Below are positions 10,689 to 19,775 of a DNA stretch of 64,000 nt, one piece after another. Within the stretch, counting starts at the first letter, position 1. The number at the start of each line of letters is the position of its first letter. The DNA is from Acidobacteriota bacterium (GTDB taxonomy: Bacteria; Acidobacteriota; Thermoanaerobaculia; Multivoradales; Multivoraceae). Below the pieces are notes generated by a model. It did not search any database. It had not been told where the DNA came from and saw nothing but the letters and a program-made list of their open reading frames with translations. Position numbers and translations under genes: made by a program. Where the stretch lies: contig QQVD01000048.1 of assembly GCA_003388555.1 (NCBI GenBank), positions 1 through 64,000 on the forward strand. Reading direction: 5' to 3'.

Positions 10689-11064
10689 GTCTTGGGGAGT
10701 GAGCCGAGCGCGCCGATCCTTCTCGTGGCGCTTGAAGCTCACCTACAAGCAGACACCGGCCTCGCAGAAGCGGCGCTGGTTCTGCAGTCGATCCTCGGCC
10801 TGACCTAGCTCGGCCCGACAGCGCGAGCCCGTCGCGCGGTGTCTCGTGGCCATGTTCCGCCGCGCGGCATGGGCTTGCGTTTGCGGCCCCGTTCTCGGCT
10901 GCCTAGCCGCTTGAGGGTCGGAGACTCCTAGTGTTCGTTCAGCTTCCCGATCCCACTGGAGGCGGACGCAGATCGACCGCTCGTGCACAACGACCTGACG
11001 ACACACGACCAAATGACCAACGGCGCCACGCCGACTTCCAGCTGGCGCCGACGAAGGAACCAGA
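10689..11064. other. Intergenic stretch before the DUF3347 operon
   Basis: No supported gene. A weak sigma-54-like element lies at 10771-10786, with GG and GC dinucleotides at the correct 10-base separation but only a partial match otherwise. As the following operon encodes copper proteins and an NtrC-type activator is encoded nearby, it is a candidate promoter of low certainty. Confidence 0.3.
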
Positions 11065-11595
11065 ATGATGTCTCGCACCGCTACCAAGTTTCGGATTTGC
11101 ACTCTTGTCTGTATCTCGGCACTCTTCCTGTTGCTGCCGCCTGCCTCAGCCAGCGATGGAACGGCCTTCGAGAACCTCGTACGACAATACGAAGAGGCGC
11201 GCCTTGCGCTGATCAACGACACCACTGACGGCATCGTGGCCCATGCGAGGGCGATGATCGACACACTCGACGAGTTGAAGACTGACTTGTCCGCTACGAG
11301 AGCTGGCGTCAAGCCCGAAAACGTCGCGGAGATCCGGTCGCTGATTCCTTCGCTTCGAAGCGCGGCCGAAGCCTTGGCGTCCGCGACGGACCTCGAATCG
11401 GCGCGCACGGCCTTTTACGAACTCACAAAGCCTCTCGTGCGCTGGCGCTCCGCGGCAGTCGTCGAGCTTCCGGCTGTGGCGTACTGCCCCATGGCGAAGC
11501 GATCGTGGCTGCAGCCGGAAGGTGAGGTCAGCAACCCCTACTACGGCCAGTCGATGCTCACCTGCGGTGATCTGCTGCCGGACAAGAGCAAGTAG
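11065..11595 (+). CDS. Periplasmic DUF3347 protein
   Basis: The 176-residue product has a signal peptide (to about residue 29, ASAS) and an alpha-helical domain. The C-terminal signature AYCPMAKRSWLQ followed by SNPYYGQSMLTCGDLL is diagnostic of DUF3347, a domain found alone or at the C-terminus of CusB-type adaptors and associated with copper handling. AAGGA lies just before the double ATG. It opens a likely operon with the DUF2231, NTF2-like and multicopper oxidase genes. Confidence 0.8.
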   Translation: MMSRTATKFRICTLVCISALFLLLPPASASDGTAFENLVRQYEEARLALINDTTDGIVAHARAMIDTLDELKTDLSATRAGVKPENVAEIRSLIPSLRSAAEALASATDLESARTAFYELTKPLVRWRSAAVVELPAVAYCPMAKRSWLQPEGEVSNPYYGQSMLTCGDLLPDKSK

Positions 11596-11604
11596 GGCCG
11601 CCCG

Positions 11605-12699
11605 ATGATCAACTCGATTCTCGAGATGACCGCGCTTCCGAACCTTCATCCTGCGGTCGTGCACTTTCCGATCGCGCTGCTGCCGCTCGCGCTCGGTTTT
11701 GAAATCGCTGGTCTGGTTTCAGCGCGCACGGAATGGCTGCGCTCCGCCGCTACGACGGTGTACTCCCTCGCGGCTGTCACGGCAGCAGTGGCGGTTTGGG
11801 CGGGTCGGCGCGCCGCCGATGGCTTGGTGGGAGTTCCACCAAGGGTCCAGCCACGAATCGGTGAGCACAGCGACTGGGCGCACTATGCGCTCTACCTGCT
11901 ACTGGCCGTGGCGGCGATCCGACTGTTTGTGCACTTGCGGCCCTCTCTGGGTGCTCACACCGGAGCGAGGTGCACGGTGCTCGTCCTCGGGCTAGCGGCG
12001 TTGGGGTTGGTTGCGGTCGCTGCAGACCATGGAGGCGCTCTCGTGTACGAGCACGGTGTGGGTGTGCGCGCGCCAATCGAACAGGAGGTTGGCGCAGAGT
12101 CCGATGCGGAGGAAGCCATGGCCGTCGCGGCCAAGGATTCCGCGAGCGACCGGCTGATCGCACGCAACGACGGTGCGCTGGAGTGGCGACCGCTGAGTGG
12201 AGACGGTCCGGCCCTCAGTTCGTTCTTCCGGGCGATACCTGATGAAGGTTTCGAGCACCTCATACCCCTCGATGACGAAGGCGAAGGACTCACGGTGTCC
12301 GTGCACGAGCCGATCACCCTGCTGTTTCCGGAAGCGTTCGGCGACGTGCAGGTGGAAGCTGAGATCGAGTGGCTGGATTTCGAGGGCTCGGTTGCCGTCG
12401 TCCATCACGCAGCCGGCGATGACGCCGGGTGGTTCTCACTCTCGAACGAAGGCGACGCCGTACTCGTGGACCGACGAGAAGGTGAGGAGAAGGAATTAGA
12501 CCGGCAGCGGGCCGAAGTACCGGGCCAGCGTTTCACGATCGCGGTGTCGTCCGCAGGTCGACACTTGAAAGGCCTGATCGATGGAAGAACGGTCACCCAC
12601 GGTCACATCGCGGCCGGGGCCGACGGTTCGTGCGGGCTGCGGCTCAACGGCACGGGGACGATTCGCATCGTGCGAGTTCTCGTGCAACCGCTGGCCTGA
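11605..12699 (+). CDS. DUF2231 membrane protein with C-terminal soluble domain
   Basis: The N-terminal 150 residues hold four membrane helices, starting with the DUF2231 signature LHPAVVHFPIALLPLAL, whose histidines could bind haem or metal. Residues 200-364 form an extra beta-rich domain (VQVEAEIEWLDFEGSVAVVHHA, ending VRVLVQPLA) resembling a laminin-G/concanavalin-like fold. The gene starts 7 bases after the DUF3347 stop, so the two are probably co-transcribed. Function is not known; context suggests copper stress. Confidence 0.7.
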   Translation: MINSILEMTALPNLHPAVVHFPIALLPLALGFEIAGLVSARTEWLRSAATTVYSLAAVTAAVAVWAGRRAADGLVGVPPRVQPRIGEHSDWAHYALYLLLAVAAIRLFVHLRPSLGAHTGARCTVLVLGLAALGLVAVAADHGGALVYEHGVGVRAPIEQEVGAESDAEEAMAVAAKDSASDRLIARNDGALEWRPLSGDGPALSSFFRAIPDEGFEHLIPLDDEGEGLTVSVHEPITLLFPEAFGDVQVEAEIEWLDFEGSVAVVHHAAGDDAGWFSLSNEGDAVLVDRREGEEKELDRQRAEVPGQRFTIAVSSAGRHLKGLIDGRTVTHGHIAAGADGSCGLRLNGTGTIRIVRVLVQPLA

Positions 12700-12746
12700 G
12701 CATGGACGGGATGCAGTTCCAGCATTTTTCAACGAAAGGAAACAAC

Positions 12747-13211
12747 ATGAGCACCAACAAAACACGAATAGTGGCAGCAGTTGTCGTTGCCGCCTGCCTG
12801 AACGTCGCCGCTCCAGTGCGAGCCTCTCAAGATTCCGCAGTGTCAGTCTCTCGGCAGGTCCTCGAGGCCCTAGAGAACAAGGATCTCGACGCAGCAGATG
12901 CGTTGTTCGCCTCTGAGTCCTCGGTCTTCGAATCCGGGAAGGCCGAGGGCGACTGGCAGAACTACCGAGCTCACCACATCGGTGCTGAGTTGGCCGAGTT
13001 TCATGTCTTCGAGATCTCAACGTCGGATCCAGAAGTCGTCAGCGCGTCCGATGAGAGTCTGGTCATGGTGGCCTGGCCGATCGAGTACCTGATCGAGTTG
13101 CACGATGGGACCCGAATTGAGAGCGTGGGCACGATCACCTTCGTGCTGATCGAGGCTGACGGGACCTATCGTGTTCGACACATGCACTGGTCATCGAGGA
13201 GGAAGCCGTGA
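12747..13211 (+). CDS. Exported NTF2-like (DUF4440/SnoaL-type) protein
   Basis: The start was set at 12747 because AAAGGA lies 6 bases upstream and a signal peptide follows at once (VAAVVVAACLNVAAPVRAS). The mature protein shows the cone-shaped NTF2 fold pattern: VLEALENKDLDAADALFA near the start, and final strands VGTITFVLIEADGTYRVRHMHWS. Such proteins bind small ligands or help partner enzymes; it is translationally coupled to the multicopper oxidase gene (TGATG overlap), suggesting a joint role. Confidence 0.65.
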   Translation: MSTNKTRIVAAVVVAACLNVAAPVRASQDSAVSVSRQVLEALENKDLDAADALFASESSVFESGKAEGDWQNYRAHHIGAELAEFHVFEISTSDPEVVSASDESLVMVAWPIEYLIELHDGTRIESVGTITFVLIEADGTYRVRHMHWSSRRKP

Positions 13212-15895
13212 TGGGGATGCCCTCGCCTGGAACCAGGACCGTCGGGCTTGCCGCCACGATGCTTGCGTGGATGTTCCTCAGCTCTTCCTCACTGCGAGCC
13301 GAGGTGCGAGAGATCGGGCTCGAGATCGCTTGGAGTGAAGTGAATCTCTCAGGGGTCCCCGCGCGTGCAATGACGATCAACAGAGGGATTCCGGGGCCGA
13401 CGCTTCGATTCAACGAGGGCGATACCGCAAGGATCAAGGTGCACAACCGGATGGATGTCGAGACGTCGATCCACTGGCATGGCCTGCTGGTTCCACCGGG
13501 CATGGACGGGGTTCCCAACCTGTCCTTCCCTCCGATCGCACCGGGGAGCACCTTCGTCTACGAGTTTCCGATCCGCCAGAGCGGTACCTACTGGTACCAC
13601 TCACACACGTCTCTGCAGGAACAGCGAGGTGTCTATGGTTCGATCGTGATCCTTCCTGCCGGAGGACTCGAAGATGAGGCCGATCGGGATCACGTCGTCC
13701 TGCTCTCCGACTGGACAGACATCGACCCGCATCGCGTCCTGCGTGACCTTCGTCGAGGCAACGAATGGCCAGCGCTTCAGAGAGGTATCGGCCAGAGCAT
13801 TCTCGGCGCGGCAAGAGCTGGCCGACTGGGCGACTACTTTCGACGAGAACTGCAGCGAATGCCCGCTATGGACATCGCGGATGTCTCCTACGACCGGTTC
13901 CTGGCGAACGGCCTGCCGGAGTCCAGCCTGCCGGGACAAGCAGGAGAGACCGTGCGCCTCCGCTTGATCGACGGTTCGGCAACGACCTACTTCCACGTCG
14001 AGTTCGCGGGTGGCCCCATGACCGTGGTCAGCGCGGATGGGATCGATGTCGAGCCTTTTGAAATCCAACGGCTGCTGGTCGGCGTGGCCGAGACCTATGA
14101 CGTCTTGGTGAAGGTGCCCGAGGAGGGGTCGTGGGAGTTGCGAGCCACGTCGCACGATGCGTCGGGCTTCGCCAGCGTCTGGCTGGGCGACGGCTCGCGC
14201 CACCACGCCGCCACCGTCCCGTACCCAAACTCCTACGAGCCGATGATGACTGAGCTGAATCCACGGAGGATCTTCGCCTGGACGCCTGCGGGGTCGATGG
14301 GAATGCCTGATCGATGGGTTGAAGAGGGGCGCTTCGATCAACCCGGCATGAACATGGACGGGCATGGCGAGATGGGGCACGGCTCCATGGGCTCTGGTTC
14401 GATGGGTGACGGTGCGATGGACCACGGGTCGATGGGACATGGCGAGAGCCCACACGCTGCGTCCGACCATGATCGTGTGGACGACGGCGAGGCGCCCCAG
14501 ACGTCTCAGATGGATCACGGCTCAGAGGACCACGGTGCAATGGACCACGGTGCAGCGGATCACGAATCAATGCACCATCGCGCGGGAGAACCCCGGTCCG
14601 AGGATCACGGTGAGATCGAAAGCGGCACGATGGACCACCACGGTGTAGCCGACAGCACGCCGTCCTCGGCCGACCCGATGCAGGTACAGGACGCCGAGGG
14701 TCAGCACGACCATGCATCCATGGATCATGAAGCCTCGCAAAGGCCGGCTTCGAAGACGCATGGGCCCGCTTCGGCGTCACACGCACACGATGCATCAGGA
14801 GATCTCGAGCAGGATTCGAAGCACGACGGCAGGAGCGTAGATCGGTCTGGGAAGCGCTTCGGAAAGGCGTTCGGGTGGCTCGGGACCGACCTCGCTTCCA
14901 GGAAGGCTCTCGCCACGGACGGCGGGACTGAGCGTCCTTGGCCACCCTACGATCGCTTGAGGGCCGTCGAGCCTACGGCCCTAGATGCCGATCAGCCGGT
15001 TCGGGAGGTGCGACTCACTCTCGATGGAGATATGGAACGCTACGTGTGGTTCCTCAACAACAAGCCGCTCTCCGCGTCCGACGACATTCGGATCCGGGAA
15101 GGCGAAGTGGCTCGATTCATCATGATCAACCGGACGATGATGCATCATCCGATGCATCTGCACGGACACTTCTTTCGTGTGGTCAACGGTCAGGGGGAGC
15201 GGTCTCCCCTCAAGCACACCGTCAACGTCGCTCCGATGTCGACGACGGTGATCGAATTCGACGCCAACGAAGTCGGAGACTGGTTCTTCCACTGCCACCT
15301 GCTCTACCACATGAAGGCCGGGATGGCGCGGATCGTCTCCTATGAGAGCTTCGAGCCGTCTCCAGACGTGGCCTCGATCCGAGACCGCATGTATGCCGAT
15401 CCGTGGTACGCTTGGGGTTCGTCCGATTCGTTGAGTCACATGAACGTCGGCATGGTCACCACGTCCGACTCGCGGAACATTCTGACTCTGGGTTGGGAAA
15501 TCGGCTGGGAACGGGTTGCGGAGACGTCGGGCGAGGCCACTCTCACATGGGATCGCTATCGGAATCGCTTCCTTCGATGGTTTGTCGGAGTCGATGCCGA
15601 GGGGAACGCCGAGGAGATCGAGGATCCCCGCGGAGTCCTGGGCTTGCGTTATGTGCTTCCGCTCAACGTCGAATCTTTTGCTTGGGTGGACAGCGATGGC
15701 GAGTTCCGAGTCGGTGTCGAGAAGATGCTGCATCTGACGCCACGACTTGGTCTCGCACTCGAGGCGGAGTACGACACGGCGGAGGAATGGGAGGGGGCGG
15801 CAAGGCTCTCCTACACGCTGAGCCGAAGCTTCGACCTGGTTGGCCAGTGGCATTCCGACTACGGATTGGGCGCGGGTGTCTCAGTCAGGTTCTAG
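13211..15895 (+). CDS. CopA-type multicopper oxidase fused to CopB-like outer-membrane barrel
   Basis: After a signal peptide, residues 35-345 carry the first cupredoxin domains with copper motifs HWHG (about 88-91) and YWYHSH. Residues 380-530 form a long Met/His/Asp-rich segment (repeats of DHGSMGHG type), the copper-binding region of PcoA/CopA. The C-terminal cupredoxin has HHPMHLHGHFF and HCHLLYHMKAGM, completing the type 1, 2 and 3 sites. From about residue 730 the chain continues, with no stop, into a region like the C-terminal barrel of CopB (ending SDYGLGAGVSVRF). CopA and CopB are normally separate genes. GTG at 13208 is an alternative start. Confidence 0.85.
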   Translation: MGMPSPGTRTVGLAATMLAWMFLSSSSLRAEVREIGLEIAWSEVNLSGVPARAMTINRGIPGPTLRFNEGDTARIKVHNRMDVETSIHWHGLLVPPGMDGVPNLSFPPIAPGSTFVYEFPIRQSGTYWYHSHTSLQEQRGVYGSIVILPAGGLEDEADRDHVVLLSDWTDIDPHRVLRDLRRGNEWPALQRGIGQSILGAARAGRLGDYFRRELQRMPAMDIADVSYDRFLANGLPESSLPGQAGETVRLRLIDGSATTYFHVEFAGGPMTVVSADGIDVEPFEIQRLLVGVAETYDVLVKVPEEGSWELRATSHDASGFASVWLGDGSRHHAATVPYPNSYEPMMTELNPRRIFAWTPAGSMGMPDRWVEEGRFDQPGMNMDGHGEMGHGSMGSGSMGDGAMDHGSMGHGESPHAASDHDRVDDGEAPQTSQMDHGSEDHGAMDHGAADHESMHHRAGEPRSEDHGEIESGTMDHHGVADSTPSSADPMQVQDAEGQHDHASMDHEASQRPASKTHGPASASHAHDASGDLEQDSKHDGRSVDRSGKRFGKAFGWLGTDLASRKALATDGGTERPWPPYDRLRAVEPTALDADQPVREVRLTLDGDMERYVWFLNNKPLSASDDIRIREGEVARFIMINRTMMHHPMHLHGHFFRVVNGQGERSPLKHTVNVAPMSTTVIEFDANEVGDWFFHCHLLYHMKAGMARIVSYESFEPSPDVASIRDRMYADPWYAWGSSDSLSHMNVGMVTTSDSRNILTLGWEIGWERVAETSGEATLTWDRYRNRFLRWFVGVDAEGNAEEIEDPRGVLGLRYVLPLNVESFAWVDSDGEFRVGVEKMLHLTPRLGLALEAEYDTAEEWEGAARLSYTLSRSFDLVGQWHSDYGLGAGVSVRF

Positions 15896-15897
15896 GT

Positions 15898-15915
15898 CCT
15901 CGCTCGGCAGCGAGG
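15898..15915 (+). terminator. Hairpin terminator after the oxidase gene
   Basis: Perfect 7-bp arms CCTCGCT and AGCGAGG with a 4-nt loop begin two bases after the stop codon. This probably ends the DUF3347 to oxidase operon. No T-run follows. Confidence 0.5.
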
Positions 15916-16092
15916 AGCCGCCCCCTCAAGTCATGGGAGAGCTGCCTGTGAAGAAGAATTCAATCTGCGGACGTCGTTCAACGGCGCCGCTTGCGTGGCC
16001 ACGAGCCGTCGGCGACCGGGCTTTGTTAGCGCACGCGGACTCTGTAGGCATGGCTCGGTGTTCCGTTTCGTTGGTGCGATGAAGATCTCCGA

Positions 16093-17892
16093 ATGTCTCT
16101 CCTAGACCACATCCTCTCGTTCGCTGTGCTGGCACTGGCGAGTTGCGTGGCGTTCGCGCTGCTGCTCAGGGACAGCAAGAAGGTCGAGGCCTCCGCGGAG
16201 AAGGAGATCAGCCCGTTGGGACTTGGGATCGTGGATCAACTGACGTGGGTGGTCCGGCTCAGGTGGCTCGTGGCAGTTGTCGTGCTCAGCTTGAGCTTGC
16301 TCGCAGTCTTCGTTCTCGAGGCACTCCCGGTCTCGTCTTTGCTCCCTCTCTTGTTCTGGATCGCAGTTTTGACGACATCCAACGCTGTCCTAGCGAGAAG
16401 CGCTGGCGATGCCCAGGAGCTGGAAAGACGCCTGAGCCGCCATCTGGCGCTCGACTTCGTGGTCGTCACGGGACTTCTCAGCGCCTCCGGAGGGGTGGAA
16501 AATCCGCTCTACCTTTCGTACGTCTTCCCGACCATTGTGGGAGCCACGCTGCTCTCCGCCCGAAAGGCGTTCCTGCTGACCGTGTTTGGGTGTGCACTTT
16601 TCTGCCTACTGGCTGCGGGCGAGGCGACCGGGCTGCTGCCGCACGTAACGTTCGATCTCTTTCCGCACGAGACCTCGATGTCTCCGGGTCATGCGGCTCA
16701 CCAGCCTGCGTTCGTTGCTGGGAAGACCGCGTCGCTGTTGGTCTTGATGCTCGTGTCCTTTTACCTGACGGCGCTTCTGACGAGCCGGCTGCGGGCGAGC
16801 GAAGCGCGAGCCTTCCATGCTGCAAACGAGGCCGTGAGGGAACATGAACGCCTGGAGCGTGTGGTCGACGCTGCGGGGCTGGGCATGCTCGTCGTGGATC
16901 CCGAGGTCACCTTGTCCTGGCGGAGCCGACGCGCCAAGAGATGGGTAGGCGGCAGCGAGCTGGCTGGAGAGACCTGCCCCCTACTGGCTGCCAAGGGCGG
17001 TTGTTCCGTTTGCGTCGCGCAGTTGACCTTCGAGACCGGCAAGCCGAGCGAAGTCGAGCGGACCGTCTCGGGAGCGACAACCCGCGTCTTCAGGCACTTG
17101 GCGGAGCCGCTGCTGGACGAGACGGGGCGCTGTGTCCAGGTCGTGGAGGTCATGGAGGAAATCACCGAGAGGAAGACGCTGGAAGCAGATGCACTTCGTG
17201 CCGGCAAGCTTGCGCTTCTCGGGCAACTCGCTGCGGGTATTGCTCACGAGATCGGGAATCCCCTCGCTTCGCTGATGGCTCGGCTGAACCGCCTGGAGCG
17301 GCGTCGCGACGACCAGTTCGTCCACGAGAGCCTCGATGTGCTGAAAGCTCAGGTCGAGCGCATCGACCGGACCATCAAGAACGTCTCCGGCTTCTCTCGG
17401 ATGCCCCCAGCAGACTGGAGAGCGTGTTCGCTGAACGCCATCATCGCGGAGGCTTTGGGTCTGGTTCGCTACGACGAGCGAGGGCTGAAGGTCGAGATAG
17501 AGGATGACTTGGCCGAGCCATCCGCCACAGTGTGGGCAGTCCGCGATCAGATCGTGCAAGCGGTGTTGAATCTGCTTCTCAACGCGGTTGAGGCCACTCC
17601 AGATGGTGGACGAGTTTCAGTCACGTCCTCTGTGAGCGGAGGGAACGCCGTGATCGAGGTTCGTGACTCGGGTAGCGGAGTCCCACTCGAGCTCCAGGAG
17701 CAGATTTTCGATCCGTTCGTGACCACCAAGGAGAGCGGGGTCGGGCTTGGTTTGGCGATTTCGAGAAGCCTCGTTCATGGACACGGCGGGTCACTGGAGG
17801 TGGAGACCCTCCCGGCCGGCGGGAGCTGCTTCCGGATCATCCTTCCGCTGGAGGGCAGTGGTGTGCAGCACACGTCCGAGGTGATGCCATGA
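16093..17892 (+). CDS. NtrB-type sensor histidine kinase
   Basis: The N-terminal 230 residues hold about six membrane helices. A PAS-like domain follows (about 250-360; LGMLVVDPEVTLSWRS, with cysteines in CPLLAAKGGCSVCVAQ). The dimerisation/phosphoacceptor helix has LAAGIAHEIGNPLASL, and the ATPase domain has NLLLNAVEAT, DSGSGVP and GVGLGLAIS. The Cys-rich loop in the PAS region could sense metal or redox state. It overlaps the response-regulator gene by 4 bases. Placed between two copper operons, it likely senses copper or silver, but the ligand is inferred. Confidence 0.88.
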   Translation: MSLLDHILSFAVLALASCVAFALLLRDSKKVEASAEKEISPLGLGIVDQLTWVVRLRWLVAVVVLSLSLLAVFVLEALPVSSLLPLLFWIAVLTTSNAVLARSAGDAQELERRLSRHLALDFVVVTGLLSASGGVENPLYLSYVFPTIVGATLLSARKAFLLTVFGCALFCLLAAGEATGLLPHVTFDLFPHETSMSPGHAAHQPAFVAGKTASLLVLMLVSFYLTALLTSRLRASEARAFHAANEAVREHERLERVVDAAGLGMLVVDPEVTLSWRSRRAKRWVGGSELAGETCPLLAAKGGCSVCVAQLTFETGKPSEVERTVSGATTRVFRHLAEPLLDETGRCVQVVEVMEEITERKTLEADALRAGKLALLGQLAAGIAHEIGNPLASLMARLNRLERRRDDQFVHESLDVLKAQVERIDRTIKNVSGFSRMPPADWRACSLNAIIAEALGLVRYDERGLKVEIEDDLAEPSATVWAVRDQIVQAVLNLLLNAVEATPDGGRVSVTSSVSGGNAVIEVRDSGSGVPLELQEQIFDPFVTTKESGVGLGLAISRSLVHGHGGSLEVETLPAGGSCFRIILPLEGSGVQHTSEVMP

Positions 17893-19232
17893 GCCACTCG
17901 CTCTTGATCGTCGATGACGAAGAGGATCTGCGCGAGGATCTGGCCGAACTCCTGTCTGATCTGGGATTCGACTGCCGAACAGCGGATTGCGGCGAGGCGG
18001 CGCTCGAGGAGATCCGTGCTGATGAGCCGGACTTGGTTCTTTGTGATCTGTCGATGCCGGGGATGGATGGCGTGGAGCTGGTCGAACGGGTCGTAGAGGA
18101 CAACCCGACCGTGGCCATTCTGATGATGACGGCGTATGGATCGCTCGATACGGCACTCGCAGCGTTTCGAAACGGCGCGGTGGACTACTTGCTCAAGCCA
18201 CTTCAGCAAGAAGAGCTCCTCGCGAAGATCGGCAGGGCGCTGAACCATCGCAAGACCAACCGTGAATTGCGTTTCCTCCGCCGCGCCGTGTCGCAGGCTG
18301 AGGAATCCACCCGACTCGTCGGAAGCAGTCCCGAAATGAGATCCGTCCGGGACCTGATTCGTCGAGTTGCGGCGGTGGAGAGTCCCGTTCTGATCACTGG
18401 AGAGACCGGCACCGGCAAGGAGGTTGTGGCGAGATCGATTCACGAAGCAGGCCATGCCGATACGGCTCCTTTCGTCGCGGTGAACTGTGCGGCGCTTCCC
18501 CGAGACCTGGTTGAGAGCGAGCTCTTTGGCTACCGGAAGGGAGCCTTCAGCGGAGCAACCAGCGACAAGCCAGGCCTGTTGGAGGTTGCACGAGGTGGGA
18601 CCCTTTTTCTGGACGAAATCGGCGACCTGCCGCTCGATCTGCAGCCGAAGCTTCTCCGCGTACTCGAAAGTGGCGAGCTGTTGCCGATTGGCGGGACTCG
18701 ACCGATCCCGACCCGCTTCCGGTTGCTGGCCGCAACCCACCGAGACCTGAGCGAGCTGATGGAGTCGGGCAAGTTCCGGCAGGACCTCTACTATCGGCTC
18801 GCTGTCGTCGAAATCGAACTCCCACCGCTCCGCGCGCACCTTTCCGATGTTCCTGAGCTGGTCGATCATCTGATGGTCGGTATTCGAGCCCGACTGAAGC
18901 GACAGATCGACGTTGACGACAGTGCTCTGCGAAGGCTCAGCGAGGCGTCGTGGCCGGGCAACGTGCGAGAGCTCGAGAACGCTCTCGAGCGGGCTGTGCT
19001 CCTCGCGGATTCGGGCCCACTCACCAGCGTTGACTTTCTCAACCTCGGAGAGGCCGAGAGGGGTACTGCCCAGAACCTGGAGTTGAAGTCGCGCGTCCGA
19101 GAGTTCGAGCTCGGGCACATCCGACGGGTGTTGGCGACAACTGGGGGGAACCGCGAAGAAGCCGCGCGAGCCCTCGGCATCAATCCATCGACGCTCTATC
19201 GCCGACTGCAGAACGCCGAGGGTGAGGACTGA
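17889..19232 (+). CDS. NtrC-family sigma-54-dependent response regulator
   Basis: Receiver domain (1-120) with phospho-acceptor D53 in LVLCDLSMPGMD and conserved K in LLKPLQQ; AAA+ domain (145-380) with Walker A GETGTGKE, the sigma-54 contact loop reading GAFSGA instead of GAFTGA, and Walker B TLFLDEIGD; Fis-type helix-turn-helix at the C-terminus (NREEAARALGINPSTLYRRL). It should activate sigma-54 promoters when phosphorylated by the kinase encoded just upstream. A good sigma-54 site lies 170 bases downstream, before the Cus operon. Confidence 0.92.
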   Translation: MSHSLLIVDDEEDLREDLAELLSDLGFDCRTADCGEAALEEIRADEPDLVLCDLSMPGMDGVELVERVVEDNPTVAILMMTAYGSLDTALAAFRNGAVDYLLKPLQQEELLAKIGRALNHRKTNRELRFLRRAVSQAEESTRLVGSSPEMRSVRDLIRRVAAVESPVLITGETGTGKEVVARSIHEAGHADTAPFVAVNCAALPRDLVESELFGYRKGAFSGATSDKPGLLEVARGGTLFLDEIGDLPLDLQPKLLRVLESGELLPIGGTRPIPTRFRLLAATHRDLSELMESGKFRQDLYYRLAVVEIELPPLRAHLSDVPELVDHLMVGIRARLKRQIDVDDSALRRLSEASWPGNVRELENALERAVLLADSGPLTSVDFLNLGEAERGTAQNLELKSRVREFELGHIRRVLATTGGNREEAARALGINPSTLYRRLQNAEGED

Positions 19233-19272
19233 GCCGACCGCGTCGAGCCTTGACGGCGGCTCGCTGTAGCCC

Positions 19273-19298
19273 GAGCTTCTTGCACTCTTGCAAGGCTC
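19273..19298 (+). terminator. Hairpin after the response-regulator gene
   Basis: GAGC (19273-19276) pairs with GCTC (19295-19298), and CTTGCA (19279-19284) with TGCAAG (19289-19294), with a two-base bulge and a 4-nt loop. Located 40 bases after the stop codon. Confidence 0.45.
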
Positions 19299-19401
19299 GA
19301 GCGGGACTTTCGTGCATCTCTGCGAGGTGAAGCTGCCCTGAGCCTCCTTGCGATGCCGCCGACGGTCAGGAAACTCGTGTATCCGGTCGTTACGGCATCG
19401 G

Positions 19402-19417
19402 TGGCCTGGTCCTTGCA
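19402..19417 (+). promoter_or_regulatory. Sigma-54 (-24/-12) promoter candidate for the Cus efflux operon
   Basis: TGGCCTGGTCCTTGCA keeps the invariant GG and GC with the exact spacing of the consensus TGGCACG-N4-TTGCA and matches it except at two positions. It lies immediately downstream of an NtrC-type activator gene and upstream of the efflux operon. The open frame that runs across it (from 19353) must then start lower, at 19431. Confidence 0.65.
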
Positions 19418-19430
19418 CTCACCGAGCGAG

Positions 19431-19775
19431 ATGTCGCGCTCGCCGAATAGCGGGTTGGAGAGAAGTACCCGCGAGCTGATGAAAGCACTCGAGGTTGATT
19501 TCAGGTCCCATCTCGGCCAGCGCGGAGTCGAAGGTCGATTCGTGGCGGCGGTCTACAGCCGGCTACGACGCGCCCTTGCGGAGTCTCTACGAGATGAGTT
19601 CGAAGGCACAGCAACATGTTTGGATCCTCGAAGGCTAGCTATGGAGCTCTACCTACTTGCAGCCACGGAGCTTGGCGACGCGGATGTCACGCCAGGTTTC
19701 CTTGTGGCCGTGGCAGAGACGATCGAGCGCCATGCGGTCGGCGGTCCAAGAACGGGACCCCGGAGGCGCAAGTGA
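19431..19775 (+). CDS. Small helical protein of unknown function, first gene of efflux operon
   Basis: The 114-residue product is predicted helical (RFVAAVYSRLRRALAESLRDEFEG) with a basic tail and no signal peptide or known motif. The start at 19431 was chosen because an upstream ATG at 19353 lies before the sigma-54 promoter. It overlaps the next small gene by 4 bases. A cytoplasmic accessory role in metal efflux is only a guess. Confidence 0.5.
   Translation: MSRSPNSGLERSTRELMKALEVDFRSHLGQRGVEGRFVAAVYSRLRRALAESLRDEFEGTATCLDPRRLAMELYLLAATELGDADVTPGFLVAVAETIERHAVGGPRTGPRRRK

Noticed and set aside
10771-10786. Second sigma-54 promoter
   Set aside because: GG and GC spacing fits but the flanks do not match well; kept only as a remark in the intergenic entry.
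17775-19418. 547-codon minus-strand frame
   Set aside because: Fully antisense to the NtrC-type regulator, whose motifs are certain.
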